23,756 nt of DNA from JACQPU01 sp039961715 (GTDB lineage: Bacteria; Bacteroidota; Ignavibacteria; UBA10030). Positions 1 through 6,474 of the stretch are shown here, piece after piece (the stretch's first letter is position 1; every line of letters starts with the position of its first letter). The notes under the pieces were generated by a model, which did no database searches, was not told the DNA's origin, and saw only the letters and a list, made by a program, of their open reading frames with translations. Location: assembly GCA_039961715.1 (NCBI GenBank), contig JABRVW010000092.1:1-23756 (forward strand), written 5' to 3'. The position numbers were made by a program, and so were the translations under genes.

Positions 1-840
1 GGAACGAATGAAAACACCGTTGCGGCTGTGTTGATCCATGAGGACTTCCATGATTACTTCGGGCGTGAGGGAATCAGTGTCCATGCAGGGTACTACACCA
101 GGAAAGACGAGGTTCAGGCGCAGTTCAGGATCGAATTCACCGCTGACCGCTATGAGTCCCTGGACAAAATGACCGAGTGGTCCATCTTCGGCGGGAAGAA
201 AATGTTCCGCCCCAATCCTCCCGTTGACGAAGGACAGATGCGTTCTGTGATCATCCGTCCGGGCTTCAATACCGTGGAGCGTACGAGCCGGGGACAGCAC
301 GGATGGAGCATCTACGCTGTGAGCGAGATTGCCGACAAAGGACTCGGGGGCGAGTTTTCCTTCAGCACGTTCCTGGCCGACATCCGACGCTATCAGCCGC
401 TCAGTCGCCATGATAATCTGAACATCAGATTCCGCGTGGGTACGTCGGGCGGATTGCTCCCCGTGCAGAGGATCTATGAGATCGGCGGATTAGGCACGCT
501 TCATGCGCGTCCGTTCAAATCGGCAGCTGGCAACCGTTTGATTCTTTTGAATGCCGAATACATTCTGAACGCCGACGTCCTTAACGATCTGGACTTCTGG
601 CCCAGCTGGCTCTTTAGCCGTATCAATCTCATCTTCATGGTTGATGCCGGCTTCGTTCGCAATGTACCGCGGGACTACGGGTGGACGGAAGGCTTTGACA
701 ACATCCGACTTTCCGATTTCCAAAACGATCTCGGATTTGGAATCTCGAACAGGTCCGGCTCGTGGAGGGCGGGGTTTGCCTGGCAAACGGATCGAAAAGC
801 GCCGGCGCGTTTCTTCTTTAGGTTTACGCGACCATTCTGA
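1..840 (+). CDS. Omp85/D15-like outer-membrane beta-barrel protein, C-terminal part
   Basis: The reading frame is open from base 1, so the 5' end of the gene lies outside the window; about 279 codons remain. The text alternates polar and hydrophobic residues as outer-membrane strands do and ends in FTRPF, a terminal aromatic residue typical of barrels inserted by the BAM machinery. A GGLGTL...RPF segment followed by GNRL.LLNAEY near bases 484-560 resembles the conserved barrel region of the bacterial surface antigen (D15/Omp85) family, where an RGY/RGF motif is usual; here that position reads HARPF, so the match is imperfect. If the assignment is right, the protein sits in the outer membrane and inserts or exports other proteins. 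An unrelated barrel or a DUF5686-like protein is the main alternative. A two-way terminator follows directly. Confidence 0.55.
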   Translation, partial: GTNENTVAAVLIHEDFHDYFGREGISVHAGYYTRKDEVQAQFRIEFTADRYESLDKMTEWSIFGGKKMFRPNPPVDEGQMRSVIIRPGFNTVERTSRGQHGWSIYAVSEIADKGLGGEFSFSTFLADIRRYQPLSRHDNLNIRFRVGTSGGLLPVQRIYEIGGLGTLHARPFKSAAGNRLILLNAEYILNADVLNDLDFWPSWLFSRINLIFMVDAGFVRNVPRDYGWTEGFDNIRLSDFQNDLGFGISNRSGSWRAGFAWQTDRKAPARFFFRFTRPF

Positions 841-852
841 GTGTACATGAAA

Positions 853-873
853 AATCCCCCAACTCGGGGGATT
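853..873. terminator. Bidirectional intrinsic terminator
   Basis: Perfect 8-bp stem AATCCCCC / GGGGGATT with a 5-nt loop. The plus strand continues CTTTCTTT and the minus strand continues TTT, so it can end both the barrel gene (stop at 840) and the converging BMC operon (stop at 900). Confidence 0.85.
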
Positions 874-899
874 CTTTCTTTGCTTGCACCGCTGGTCTT

Positions 900-1451
900 T
901 TACCTCCCAAACTTCGTCCTCATCAATTCTTCCATGAGCTGCTTTTTGTTGGCCCGCGAAATCTCGCGCCCGTAAATCGAGAGCCCTTCCACTGTTCGGG
1001 CATGCGAACGAAGCTCATGCACCGTCATTGCATTCAGTTTCTCAAAGTATCGCTCTTCCTCCGGACTCAGGTTCTCGGGCTTGGAATACGGTTCTTCCGG
1101 CACCGCATCGGATTCCGCTTCGTCCTCTTCTGACGGCCTTCCCAGAAGCTCCAACACCTGCGCCTCGGTGAGCGAGGCTTTTGCATAGATCAAATCCTCC
1201 ATTCCCTCCACTGGCCGGGGAATGACATGCTTCGAAACGAGCTCTCCCACCCGTTGAGCAGCTGATGCTCCCGCCTCGACCGCCGAGATGACCGCCGCAG
1301 TTTCGCCGACGATCTTCACCGTAATCAGAGCAGGATCTGTCCGTTCCTTCCCCACCAGGATCACGCGGGCGGTTTTCACCATGGCATCAGCCGCCTCTAT
1401 GGCGCCGACAAGGCCGCGGGTTTCGACGAGTCCGAGTGCGTAATCGATCAT
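900..1451 (-). CDS. BMC-domain shell protein with C-terminal helical extension
   Basis: 183 aa. Residues 1-88 are a BMC fold of the PduA/EutM/CcmK hexamer class, with GLVET, GAIEAADAMVK and the VGELV...HVIPRP end. Such proteins tile the facets of bacterial microcompartments, and the central pore passes substrates. The pore loop, GGG or GSG in PduA-type proteins, reads T38-D39-P40-A41 here, so the pore should be bulkier and acidic. After an acidic linker (about 105-130) comes a tail at 131-183 (MTVHELRSHAR...GREISRANKKQL) that looks like a SAP/HeH or Rho-N-like helix-extended-loop-helix module; that name is inference. It is the second gene of a two-gene operon, 55 bp after the first. The nearest Shine-Dalgarno (AGGGAG, 11 nt from ATG) overlaps the 3' arm of the hairpin at 1465-1491. 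No enzyme gene is adjacent. Confidence 0.9.
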   Translation of the reverse strand: MIDYALGLVETRGLVGAIEAADAMVKTARVILVGKERTDPALITVKIVGETAAVISAVEAGASAAQRVGELVSKHVIPRPVEGMEDLIYAKASLTEAQVLELLGRPSEEDEAESDAVPEEPYSKPENLSPEEERYFEKLNAMTVHELRSHARTVEGLSIYGREISRANKKQLMEELMRTKFGR

Positions 1452-1464
1452 GGAGGAAAGGGCT

Positions 1465-1491
1465 CCCTGCCGGAAGGGGATTCCGGCAGGG
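1465..1491 (-). promoter_or_regulatory. Intercistronic hairpin between the two BMC genes
   Basis: Perfect 11-bp inverted repeat CCCTGCCGGAA / TTCCGGCAGGG with a 5-nt loop, lying between the two shell genes. No T-run follows on the minus strand, so it is not a normal terminator. The AGGG of the downstream Shine-Dalgarno lies inside the stem. It could lower translation of the second gene or protect the 3' end of the first message. Confidence 0.7.
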
Positions 1492-1506
1492 CTGCCACGG
1501 GGAAGA

Positions 1507-1800
1507 CTACTTCGAAGGCCGTTTGGGAAGAATCATTTCAACGTCATTGTGCGGCCGCGGGATCACATGCACCGACACCAATTCTCCCACTCGCTGGGCG
1601 GCCGCCGCCCCCGCATCGGTCGCAGCCTTGACTGCACCCACGTCACCGCGCACCATCACCGTGACGTAGCCTCCACCGATCTGCTCTTTGCCGATCAACG
1701 TAACGCGTGCGGCTTTGACCATTGCATCGGCTGCTTCAATGGCTCCAACCAACCCCTTGGTCTCCACCATCCCGAGCGCGTCCAGCGAGATGTCCGACAT
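1507..1800 (-). CDS. BMC hexameric shell protein, PduA/EutM type
   Basis: 97 aa, the full length of a canonical single-domain BMC-H protein. It reads almost like the family consensus: LGMVETKGLVGAIEAADAM, the pore loop IGGG at 41-44, VTVMVRGDVGAVKAATDAG, and VHVIPRPH near the end. Such proteins form cyclic hexamers that pack into the facets of microcompartments housing, for example, propanediol, ethanolamine or glycyl-radical enzymes; the sequence alone does not tell which cargo. The start has a strong Shine-Dalgarno (AAGGAGA, about 8 nt upstream). It is the first gene of its operon, behind a near-consensus promoter at 1873-1901 and a leader hairpin at 1835-1863, which suggests high expression. 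No signature enzyme, aldehyde dehydrogenase or BMC-P pentamer gene lies in the window. Confidence 0.95.
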   Translation of the reverse strand: MSDISLDALGMVETKGLVGAIEAADAMVKAARVTLIGKEQIGGGYVTVMVRGDVGAVKAATDAGAAAAQRVGELVSVHVIPRPHNDVEMILPKRPSK

Positions 1801-1834
1801 TGAACGTTCTCCTTACGAAAATAGTATCGAGGGC

Positions 1835-1863
1835 CTGCTCCCATGCCTGATTCCCGGGAGCAG
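1835..1863 (-). promoter_or_regulatory. 5'-terminal leader hairpin of the BMC operon
   Basis: Perfect 8-bp stem CTGCTCCC / GGGAGCAG with a 13-nt loop. From the promoter at 1873-1901, transcription should begin near 1866, so this stem would lie about 3 nt from the 5' end of the message, where hairpins are known to protect mRNA from 5'-dependent decay. It leaves the Shine-Dalgarno near 1808-1814 free. Confidence 0.5.
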
Positions 1864-1872
1864 AGTGCCGCC

Positions 1873-1901
1873 AATATAAAGAAAGGCCCGGGGAATGTCA
1901 A
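1873..1901 (-). promoter_or_regulatory. Sigma70-type promoter of the BMC operon
   Basis: On the minus strand: -35 TTGACA (6/6), 17-bp spacer, -10 TATATT (5/6). Expected start near 1866, giving a leader of about 65 nt. It is the best-matching promoter in the window. A quasi-palindrome around 1904-1926 (GGAG/CTCC arms) just upstream could be an operator, but this is speculative. Confidence 0.75.
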
Positions 1902-2035
1902 CAATGGGGAGCATGGTCTCCTCCATAGTTTCGAAGTTTTAATGTCACATCCATTAACCCTGGCCGTCGGGCAGCACGCGCTACTATGGTTGATTTTCCG
2001 ATGATTTATTGCGTTTATCTGAATCACGTTTCAGG

Positions 2036-3280
2036 ATGACACTCTCTTCAATGAAACTCCTCCTCCCTCTCACCGTACTTCTCATTGTTCATCCGGTCGG
2101 GGCACAAATGATTTCATCGAACGAACTCACCGGTCTCGCACATTCATACCGCCTGGCAGACATCACTTCCCGCCGCTTCCCCCAGAGCCGCCTGTTGGAG
2201 TGGATCGGCCCCCTTCTCGCTTCGGGCCAGTTTGCATCCACACCCGCAGGAACGTCCGCGGAAGGGCGCACTGTCCACCTTTATACGTACGGAACCGGGC
2301 CGATCAAGATCCTGCTCTGGTCGCAAATGCACGGAGACGAATCGACCGCGACCATGGCCCTTGTCGACCTGCTTAATCTGTTCGCCAATGCTCCCGATCA
2401 CCCCGTCGTCACAACCATTCGCACGCGTCTCACTCTTCTGATGGTTCCGATGCTGAACCCCGATGGCGCGGAACGCTTCCAGAGAAGGACGGCTCAACAA
2501 ATTGACATGAACCGCGATGCCTTACGGCTCGCCACCCCCGAGGCGCGGATGCTCAAGGCTCTTCAGGAAACTCATCGCCCGGTGTTCGGTTTCAATCTGC
2601 ACGACCAGGATCCGCGTTCAACCGTGGGCCAGTCGACGGAAGTTGCCGCCATCGCACTCCTTGCTCCGGCCGTCGATGAGGCCAACTCCGACACGCCGGA
2701 ACGAATCCGTGCCAAACTCGTCGCCGCACGAATCGTTCAAGCCATTGCCCCGCTGGTCCCCGGCCACGTTACCCGGTACGACGAGACCTTCGAACCCCGG
2801 GCTTTTGGGGACAACATCCAGAAATGGGGTACAAGCACCATCCTGATCGAATCGGGAGGATGGAGAGACGATCCGGAAAAGATGCACTTGCGGACGACCA
2901 ATGTCGTCGCCCTGCTTGCTGCGTTCCTCTCCATCGCCGAAGGCGATTACCATCAGGCAGACCCCGCCGTGTACGAAACATTGCCAAAGAACGGACGGAA
3001 TCTCTTTGACATCGTGATCCGGGGCGCTTCGTTCAAGGCCGGCTTCTCCGTGCCTCCTCTCACGGTCGACATCGGAATCAACGTTGATCAGGAGATCGAC
3101 TCCAGCGGCGTCATTGTTCCCACAGCAACTATCGTCGATGTGGGCGATCTCAGCACGTTCGGAGCTTTTCGAGAGGTTGATGGAACGGGAATGATGTTCG
3201 ACTCCACGCTAGTGGAATTGAAGAAGACCCTTCCGGAAAAGGATCTTCTGAACCTGCTTGAGCGCATGCGGACCCGATAA
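2036..3280 (+). CDS. Secreted M14-family zinc carboxypeptidase
   Basis: 414 aa from ATG 2036. A TTG at 2009 extends the frame and ATG 2051 would start exactly at a classic signal peptide (MKLLLPLTVLLIV...GAQ); none has a strong Shine-Dalgarno, so the start is uncertain. The protein shows the M14 metallocarboxypeptidase signature: HGDE (H99, E102) as first zinc ligands, NPDG and NRD in the substrate-binding region, FNLHDQD (H189) as third zinc ligand, and ILIESGG with catalytic E272. These enzymes cut C-terminal residues from peptides. The signal sequence places it in the periplasm or outside. The last 110 residues after the catalytic fold are not recognised. It is transcribed away from the BMC operon and ends well before the sigma-factor gene, so it is probably monocistronic. 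Confidence 0.88.
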   Translation: MTLSSMKLLLPLTVLLIVHPVGAQMISSNELTGLAHSYRLADITSRRFPQSRLLEWIGPLLASGQFASTPAGTSAEGRTVHLYTYGTGPIKILLWSQMHGDESTATMALVDLLNLFANAPDHPVVTTIRTRLTLLMVPMLNPDGAERFQRRTAQQIDMNRDALRLATPEARMLKALQETHRPVFGFNLHDQDPRSTVGQSTEVAAIALLAPAVDEANSDTPERIRAKLVAARIVQAIAPLVPGHVTRYDETFEPRAFGDNIQKWGTSTILIESGGWRDDPEKMHLRTTNVVALLAAFLSIAEGDYHQADPAVYETLPKNGRNLFDIVIRGASFKAGFSVPPLTVDIGINVDQEIDSSGVIVPTATIVDVGDLSTFGAFREVDGTGMMFDSTLVELKKTLPEKDLLNLLERMRTR

Positions 3281-3554
3281 CCTCCACGCGTATCATTTTG
3301 GACGAGGGGCGGTGACCCCGCCGGTTGCAGGCCAATCCCTAATTTCGTACCTTGCAAACTCTCCGGATTCACCCCTTTTTCAGGGGACTACCACCTGCAT
3401 GGGAATCTCCCCCGGAACTCGTTGGAACGGATTCCTGTTCAATGTGCAGGTCGCCTTGCGCCAGAATCACCCGGTTCTTCCACGAAGGGGATGCGGTGGC
3501 TGGCGGTGACGAGTCCGAGGAATACTCAGCAGCTGAGAAGGGAAAAGGCGACTC
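3281..3554 (+). other. Intergenic stretch before the sigma-factor gene
   Basis: 274 bp with no credible gene; the short frames here overlap real genes and lack homologous character. It contains two weak hairpins without T-tracts (3308-3322 and 3371-3386) and the ECF-type promoter candidate at 3414-3442. Confidence 0.6.
3414..3442 (+). promoter_or_regulatory. Candidate ECF-sigma promoter before the sigma gene
   Basis: GGAACTC, 16-bp spacer, GTTCAA. This resembles the sigmaE-type pattern GGAACTT-N15/16-GTCTAA and lies about 110 bp before the sigma gene, where an autoregulated ECF promoter is expected. A related site heads the amidohydrolase operon at 13159-13186. Confidence 0.35.
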
Positions 3555-4151
3555 ATGATCCCAGTTGTTCTGGCGGCTGTTCTTTCCCGCGCCACACGCC
3601 GAAAACAGGAGGATTTCCAGAAGGAGGCTCTGCCTCACATGGATATCCTGTACAACTACGCGCTCCGGACCACCGGGAACGTGGAAGACGCTCGGGATCT
3701 CCTTCAGGAAACCTATCTGAAGGCCTATCGCTTCTGGGACAAATACGAAAAGGGAACCAATATCCGGGCCTGGCTTTTCCGGATCATGAAGAATTCCTAC
3801 ATCAACCGGTACCGGAAAGAATCCAAGGAACCGGACAAGGTTGACTACGGAGACGTTGAAAACTTTTACAATTCCGTCCGGGCCGAATACAAGGACACGA
3901 ACGACCTCCAGGAAAAGCTTTACAGAAACCTTCTTGGAGACGAGGTCGCAAATGCACTTGAGAGCCTTCCCGAAGACTTCAGAACGGTGGTTATCCTGTG
4001 CGATATCGAAGGGCTGACGTACGAGGAGATCGCGGAGTTCATCGACCGGCCAATCGGGACGGTGCGATCACGGCTTCATCGGGGAAGAAAACTTCTGCAG
4101 GCGAAGCTTCTGGACTACGCCAGGAAACAGGGAATTGCTCCAAACGACTGA
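3555..4151 (+). CDS. ECF-type RNA polymerase sigma factor
   Basis: 198 aa. Region 2 spans about residues 23-92, with the core-binding DARDLLQETYLKAYRFW and the -10-recognising RAWLFRIMKNSYINRYRK. Region 4 spans about 129-182, with LPEDFRTVVILCDIEG, the helix-turn-helix LTYEEIAEFIDRPIGTVRSRLHRGR. Regions 1 and 3 are absent, as in ECF sigmas. The text around EALPHMDILYNYALRTTGN is closest to SigR/RpoE-like ECF groups that pair with zinc-binding anti-sigmas. Start ATG 3555 has AAGG 6 nt upstream; the first 20 residues look variable, so a slightly later start is possible. The anti-sigma gene follows after 27 bp. An ECF-type promoter candidate at 3414-3442 suggests autoregulation. Confidence 0.93.
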   Translation: MIPVVLAAVLSRATRRKQEDFQKEALPHMDILYNYALRTTGNVEDARDLLQETYLKAYRFWDKYEKGTNIRAWLFRIMKNSYINRYRKESKEPDKVDYGDVENFYNSVRAEYKDTNDLQEKLYRNLLGDEVANALESLPEDFRTVVILCDIEGLTYEEIAEFIDRPIGTVRSRLHRGRKLLQAKLLDYARKQGIAPND

Positions 4152-4178
4152 CACGAACAAGCAGGAGAACTTTCAGCG

Positions 4179-4994
4179 TTGAATTGCCCCGAAGTACAGC
4201 AGTATCTTCTTGACCTTGTTGATCGCGACATCCCCGACAATGTTCGGACGGCGATGCTCGGACATTTTGATCTTTGCAGTATCTGCAGAAACGAGTACGA
4301 ACTTCAGCTTTTGGCCAAGAGGATCATTCGTTCACGTCTCTCGCGTTCTTCGACTCCTCCCTCCGTGAAGTCTTCCGTGCTTGCCGCCCTCGCGAGCGAA
4401 GAGCAGGCACTGACGCCCCGCTTCTTTTCGTCGCGTGCATTCGCGCCCGCTGTGATCACCGGCCTCGCAGCCGTCATGCTCCTCGTCATCCTGAATTTCC
4501 CCAGCACCGTCACCGATGACGACTTCGCCCACAATGCTCCAAACGACGTTATCAACCGCTCGGTGCAGAACTTCTCCCTTGTACGGTCCGGAGAGTTGAA
4601 GCCCTCCATGGTGGCATGTTATCCCGACATTGTGGTTGGGTACTTTCAGGAGCAGGGATTGGACTTCGCCGTCAGCGTTCCCGCCGACGACAGTTGCGAC
4701 TGGTACGGGGCCGTGGTCAGTTCTTACGAGGGAAGCAAGGAGGCTCACATTGTTTACAAGAGGGGGGACGATATCGTGTACGTTCTGGAGATCAACAAGA
4801 AGAGAGTTCAGCCCGGATCAACGCTCTCTCTTCCCCCCGCGGCGCGCCAATCCCTGGCAGAAACCGGGTGGTACACCGATCCTCAGCATGAACAGTGCAA
4901 TGTCGTGGTGTGGACCAACGACGAGACCCTTTGCGCCGCTGTGTCAACGATGAACAAGGATCGCCTCCTGGCCCTTCTTGCGTCAAGCCGCTGA
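4179..4994 (+). CDS. Membrane-bound zinc-finger anti-sigma factor
   Basis: 271 aa, starting at TTG with AGGAG 11 nt upstream. The cytoplasmic N-terminus has C3 and the H29-x3-C33-x2-C36 pattern of the ZAS (zinc-associated anti-sigma) fold, which holds ECF sigma factors inactive. One membrane helix lies at about 87-107. The remaining 160 residues are periplasmic and of no family I recognise; they carry four cysteines (147, 173, 240, 252), which could form disulfides or sense redox state (inference). Placement directly behind the ECF sigma gene makes the pairing secure. Release of the sigma could occur through thiol/zinc chemistry at the ZAS site or by proteolysis, for which the RseP gene at 14478 is a candidate. 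The gene converges with the metallophosphoesterase gene, with only 13 bp between stops. Confidence 0.85.
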   Translation: MNCPEVQQYLLDLVDRDIPDNVRTAMLGHFDLCSICRNEYELQLLAKRIIRSRLSRSSTPPSVKSSVLAALASEEQALTPRFFSSRAFAPAVITGLAAVMLLVILNFPSTVTDDDFAHNAPNDVINRSVQNFSLVRSGELKPSMVACYPDIVVGYFQEQGLDFAVSVPADDSCDWYGAVVSSYEGSKEAHIVYKRGDDIVYVLEINKKRVQPGSTLSLPPAARQSLAETGWYTDPQHEQCNVVVWTNDETLCAAVSTMNKDRLLALLASSR

Positions 4995-5007
4995 GCCATC
5001 CTTCGCT

Positions 5008-5709
5008 CTACATCCCCCGCAACAAGCGTTCACCCAGAATCGCAGGCAGTCCTGCATCGAGAATCTTTCTTCGTGCACGCGTCGCGTCGTACTCGGCCCG
5101 GATGTTCCTGTATTCCCACCGATCGGAATCAAAAACGCCGATGCTCAGCCTCGGATCTCCATCTCGCGGCTGACCAACGCTCCCCACGTTCACAAGAAAC
5201 CTGTCATCCCTGCTCACCTTATCTCTTCCCCCCGTCTCCGCGAAAACTCCGGGGACGTGAGAATGTCCAACGAAGCAGATTCGCTCTGTGAACTGAGGAA
5301 AAGCGCGGCGGGCATCGGATTCCGAAAGAATATAACGCCACTCGCTCGGCTCCAGAGGCGAGGCATGAACGAGATATGCCCCCTCGCGCGTGCCGGTGAG
5401 CGCCAGGCTGCGGATATATGCTTGATGATCCTGTGTCAACTTGCCGGCTGTCCAATGAGCTGCAGCCCGCGCATGCGCCGTGAAATACTCCGCGGCTTCA
5501 AGATCCACCGCCGCCTGGTCATGATTCCCCATGAGAACCACCGAACAGTGCTGCTGAACCAGGTCGATGCATTCGTTCGGATTTGCCCCGTATCCCACAA
5601 TGTCCCCAAGACATACAATCTCGTCGACCTTTGCTTCGCGCAGGATTTCGAGGCCCTTCGTAAGAGCCTCAAGATTCGAATGGATGTCCGAAATGATTCC
5701 CAGCTTCAT
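5008..5709 (-). CDS. Calcineurin-like metallophosphoesterase (YfcE/ApaH-like)
   Basis: 233 aa from ATG 5709. All metal-binding motifs of the family are in order: DIH (D8, H10), GDIVGYG (D36), GNHD (N62, H63), H115 in LVHASP, and GHSH (H149, H151). Such two-metal enzymes hydrolyse phosphodiesters or phosphomonoesters; small bacterial members of this shape are often annotated as YfcE-like phosphodiesterases or diadenosine tetraphosphatases, and the substrate cannot be read from the sequence. ATG 5709 overlaps the TGA of the upstream nitroreductase gene as ATGA, implying translational coupling; a GTG at 5724 would add five residues but starts inside the upstream gene. No signal peptide, so it is cytoplasmic. 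Confidence 0.88.
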   Translation of the reverse strand: MKLGIISDIHSNLEALTKGLEILREAKVDEIVCLGDIVGYGANPNECIDLVQQHCSVVLMGNHDQAAVDLEAAEYFTAHARAAAHWTAGKLTQDHQAYIRSLALTGTREGAYLVHASPLEPSEWRYILSESDARRAFPQFTERICFVGHSHVPGVFAETGGRDKVSRDDRFLVNVGSVGQPRDGDPRLSIGVFDSDRWEYRNIRAEYDATRARRKILDAGLPAILGERLLRGM

Positions 5710-6371
5710 GGCTCGTGGTACCACTGAATGTATTCTTCCGCCCGCTTTCTCCCAATCGCCGGCACCACGGCACCCTCCGCGGGATATCCCACGGGAATAA
5801 GCATGTACGGCCGTTCATTTTCAGGGCGGTGCAGAATCTTCTGGAGAAAGTTCATCGGACTCGGAGTGTGCGTCAGCGAGACCAGACCCGCATGGTGAAC
5901 CGCAGCCAGGAAAAATCCTACCGCAATCCCTACAGACTCCTTGACATAGTAATTCTTGTGAACCTTCCCCTCCTCGAGATCGTAGTTAACGGCAAACACA
6001 ACGATCAGCGCTGGAGCCTGCTCAAGGAACTCCTTGTGCCAGTCCGTCCCAAGAATTTCCAGATCCTTCAACCATTGCTCCGGCATGCGTTCTTCATAAC
6101 TCTCCTTTTCCTCCTTCTCGGCAGCAATGCGAATCCTGTGTTTCGTGTCCTGGTCCGTCACCACAACAAACTGCCAGGGCTGACGGTTTGCTCCGGACGG
6201 AGCCGTTCCTGCTGTACGAAGAAGAGTCGTCAGGAGCTCCCGCGAAACGGGGCGCGTGGAGAACTGCCGCACGGTCCTTCGCATCGCACATTGCTCATAG
6301 AACGCTCTCGCGCGGCGAAGCTGTTCTTGTTCAGGCAACAAAGTAAACTGAAGCGGAATGAATTCTGGCAT
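5706..6371 (-). CDS. Nitroreductase-fold flavoenzyme, iodotyrosine deiodinase (IYD)-like
   Basis: 221 aa from ATG 6371, which has GGAAGG 6 nt upstream; the frame is open further upstream but that text (R/C/T-rich, spanning a terminator) is not protein-like. RRTVRQFS near 31-38 is the FMN phosphate-binding start of the nitroreductase family, and RTAGTAPSGA (52-61) is nearly identical to vertebrate IYD as I remember it. The residues that clamp the substrate zwitterion in human IYD (Glu157, Tyr161, Lys182) have counterparts with exact spacing: E88, Y92 and K113. The tail GYPAEGAVVPAIGRK also matches. IYD removes halogen from halotyrosines using reduced FMN. A BluB-like or general nitroreductase role is less likely. 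It is the first gene of a coupled pair with the phosphoesterase. Confidence 0.85.
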   Translation of the reverse strand: MPEFIPLQFTLLPEQEQLRRARAFYEQCAMRRTVRQFSTRPVSRELLTTLLRTAGTAPSGANRQPWQFVVVTDQDTKHRIRIAAEKEEKESYEERMPEQWLKDLEILGTDWHKEFLEQAPALIVVFAVNYDLEEGKVHKNYYVKESVGIAVGFFLAAVHHAGLVSLTHTPSPMNFLQKILHRPENERPYMLIPVGYPAEGAVVPAIGRKRAEEYIQWYHEP

Positions 6372-6398
6372 GGAAAACCTTCCGGAAACTTGAAGCAC

Positions 6399-6427
6399 AT
6401 GATACCAATTGCCGTCAAGAAAAACAA
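6399..6427 (-). promoter_or_regulatory. Candidate promoter of the IYD-like/phosphoesterase pair
   Basis: On the minus strand TTGTTT, 17-bp spacer, TATCAT (-10 matches 5/6). The predicted start near 6392 leaves a 21-nt leader with the Shine-Dalgarno. The -35 lies inside the T-tract of the preceding terminator, a compact terminator-promoter junction. Confidence 0.4.
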
Positions 6428-6450
6428 AACCCGGACAACGTGTCCGGGTT
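6428..6450 (-). terminator. Intrinsic terminator after the 230-aa exported protein gene
   Basis: Perfect 10-bp stem AACCCGGACA / TGTCCGGGTT with a 3-nt loop, followed on the minus strand by TTGTTTTTCTT. It separates the gene at 6475-7167 from the downstream IYD-like gene. Confidence 0.9.
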
Positions 6451-6474
6451 GTTCGAGAATCTCTGCAACTGCAA

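Noticed and set aside
1940..1955. TGTGA half-site (minus strand) about 80 bp before the BMC start
   Set aside because: The second half of a CRP site (TCACA after 6 bp) is absent, so it is likely chance.
1990..2019. TTGATT...TTTATC as promoter of the carboxypeptidase gene
   Set aside because: The spacer is 18 bp and the -10 matches only about 3 of 6 positions; too weak to list as a feature.
3258..3509. 83-aa open frame across the end of the carboxypeptidase gene
   Set aside because: It begins inside a real gene, has no ribosome binding site and no protein-like pattern; the sequence is better explained as a sigma-factor leader.
4995..5007. Terminator between the converging anti-sigma and phosphoesterase genes
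   Set aside because: Only 13 bp separate the stops and no stem with a T-tract is visible there.
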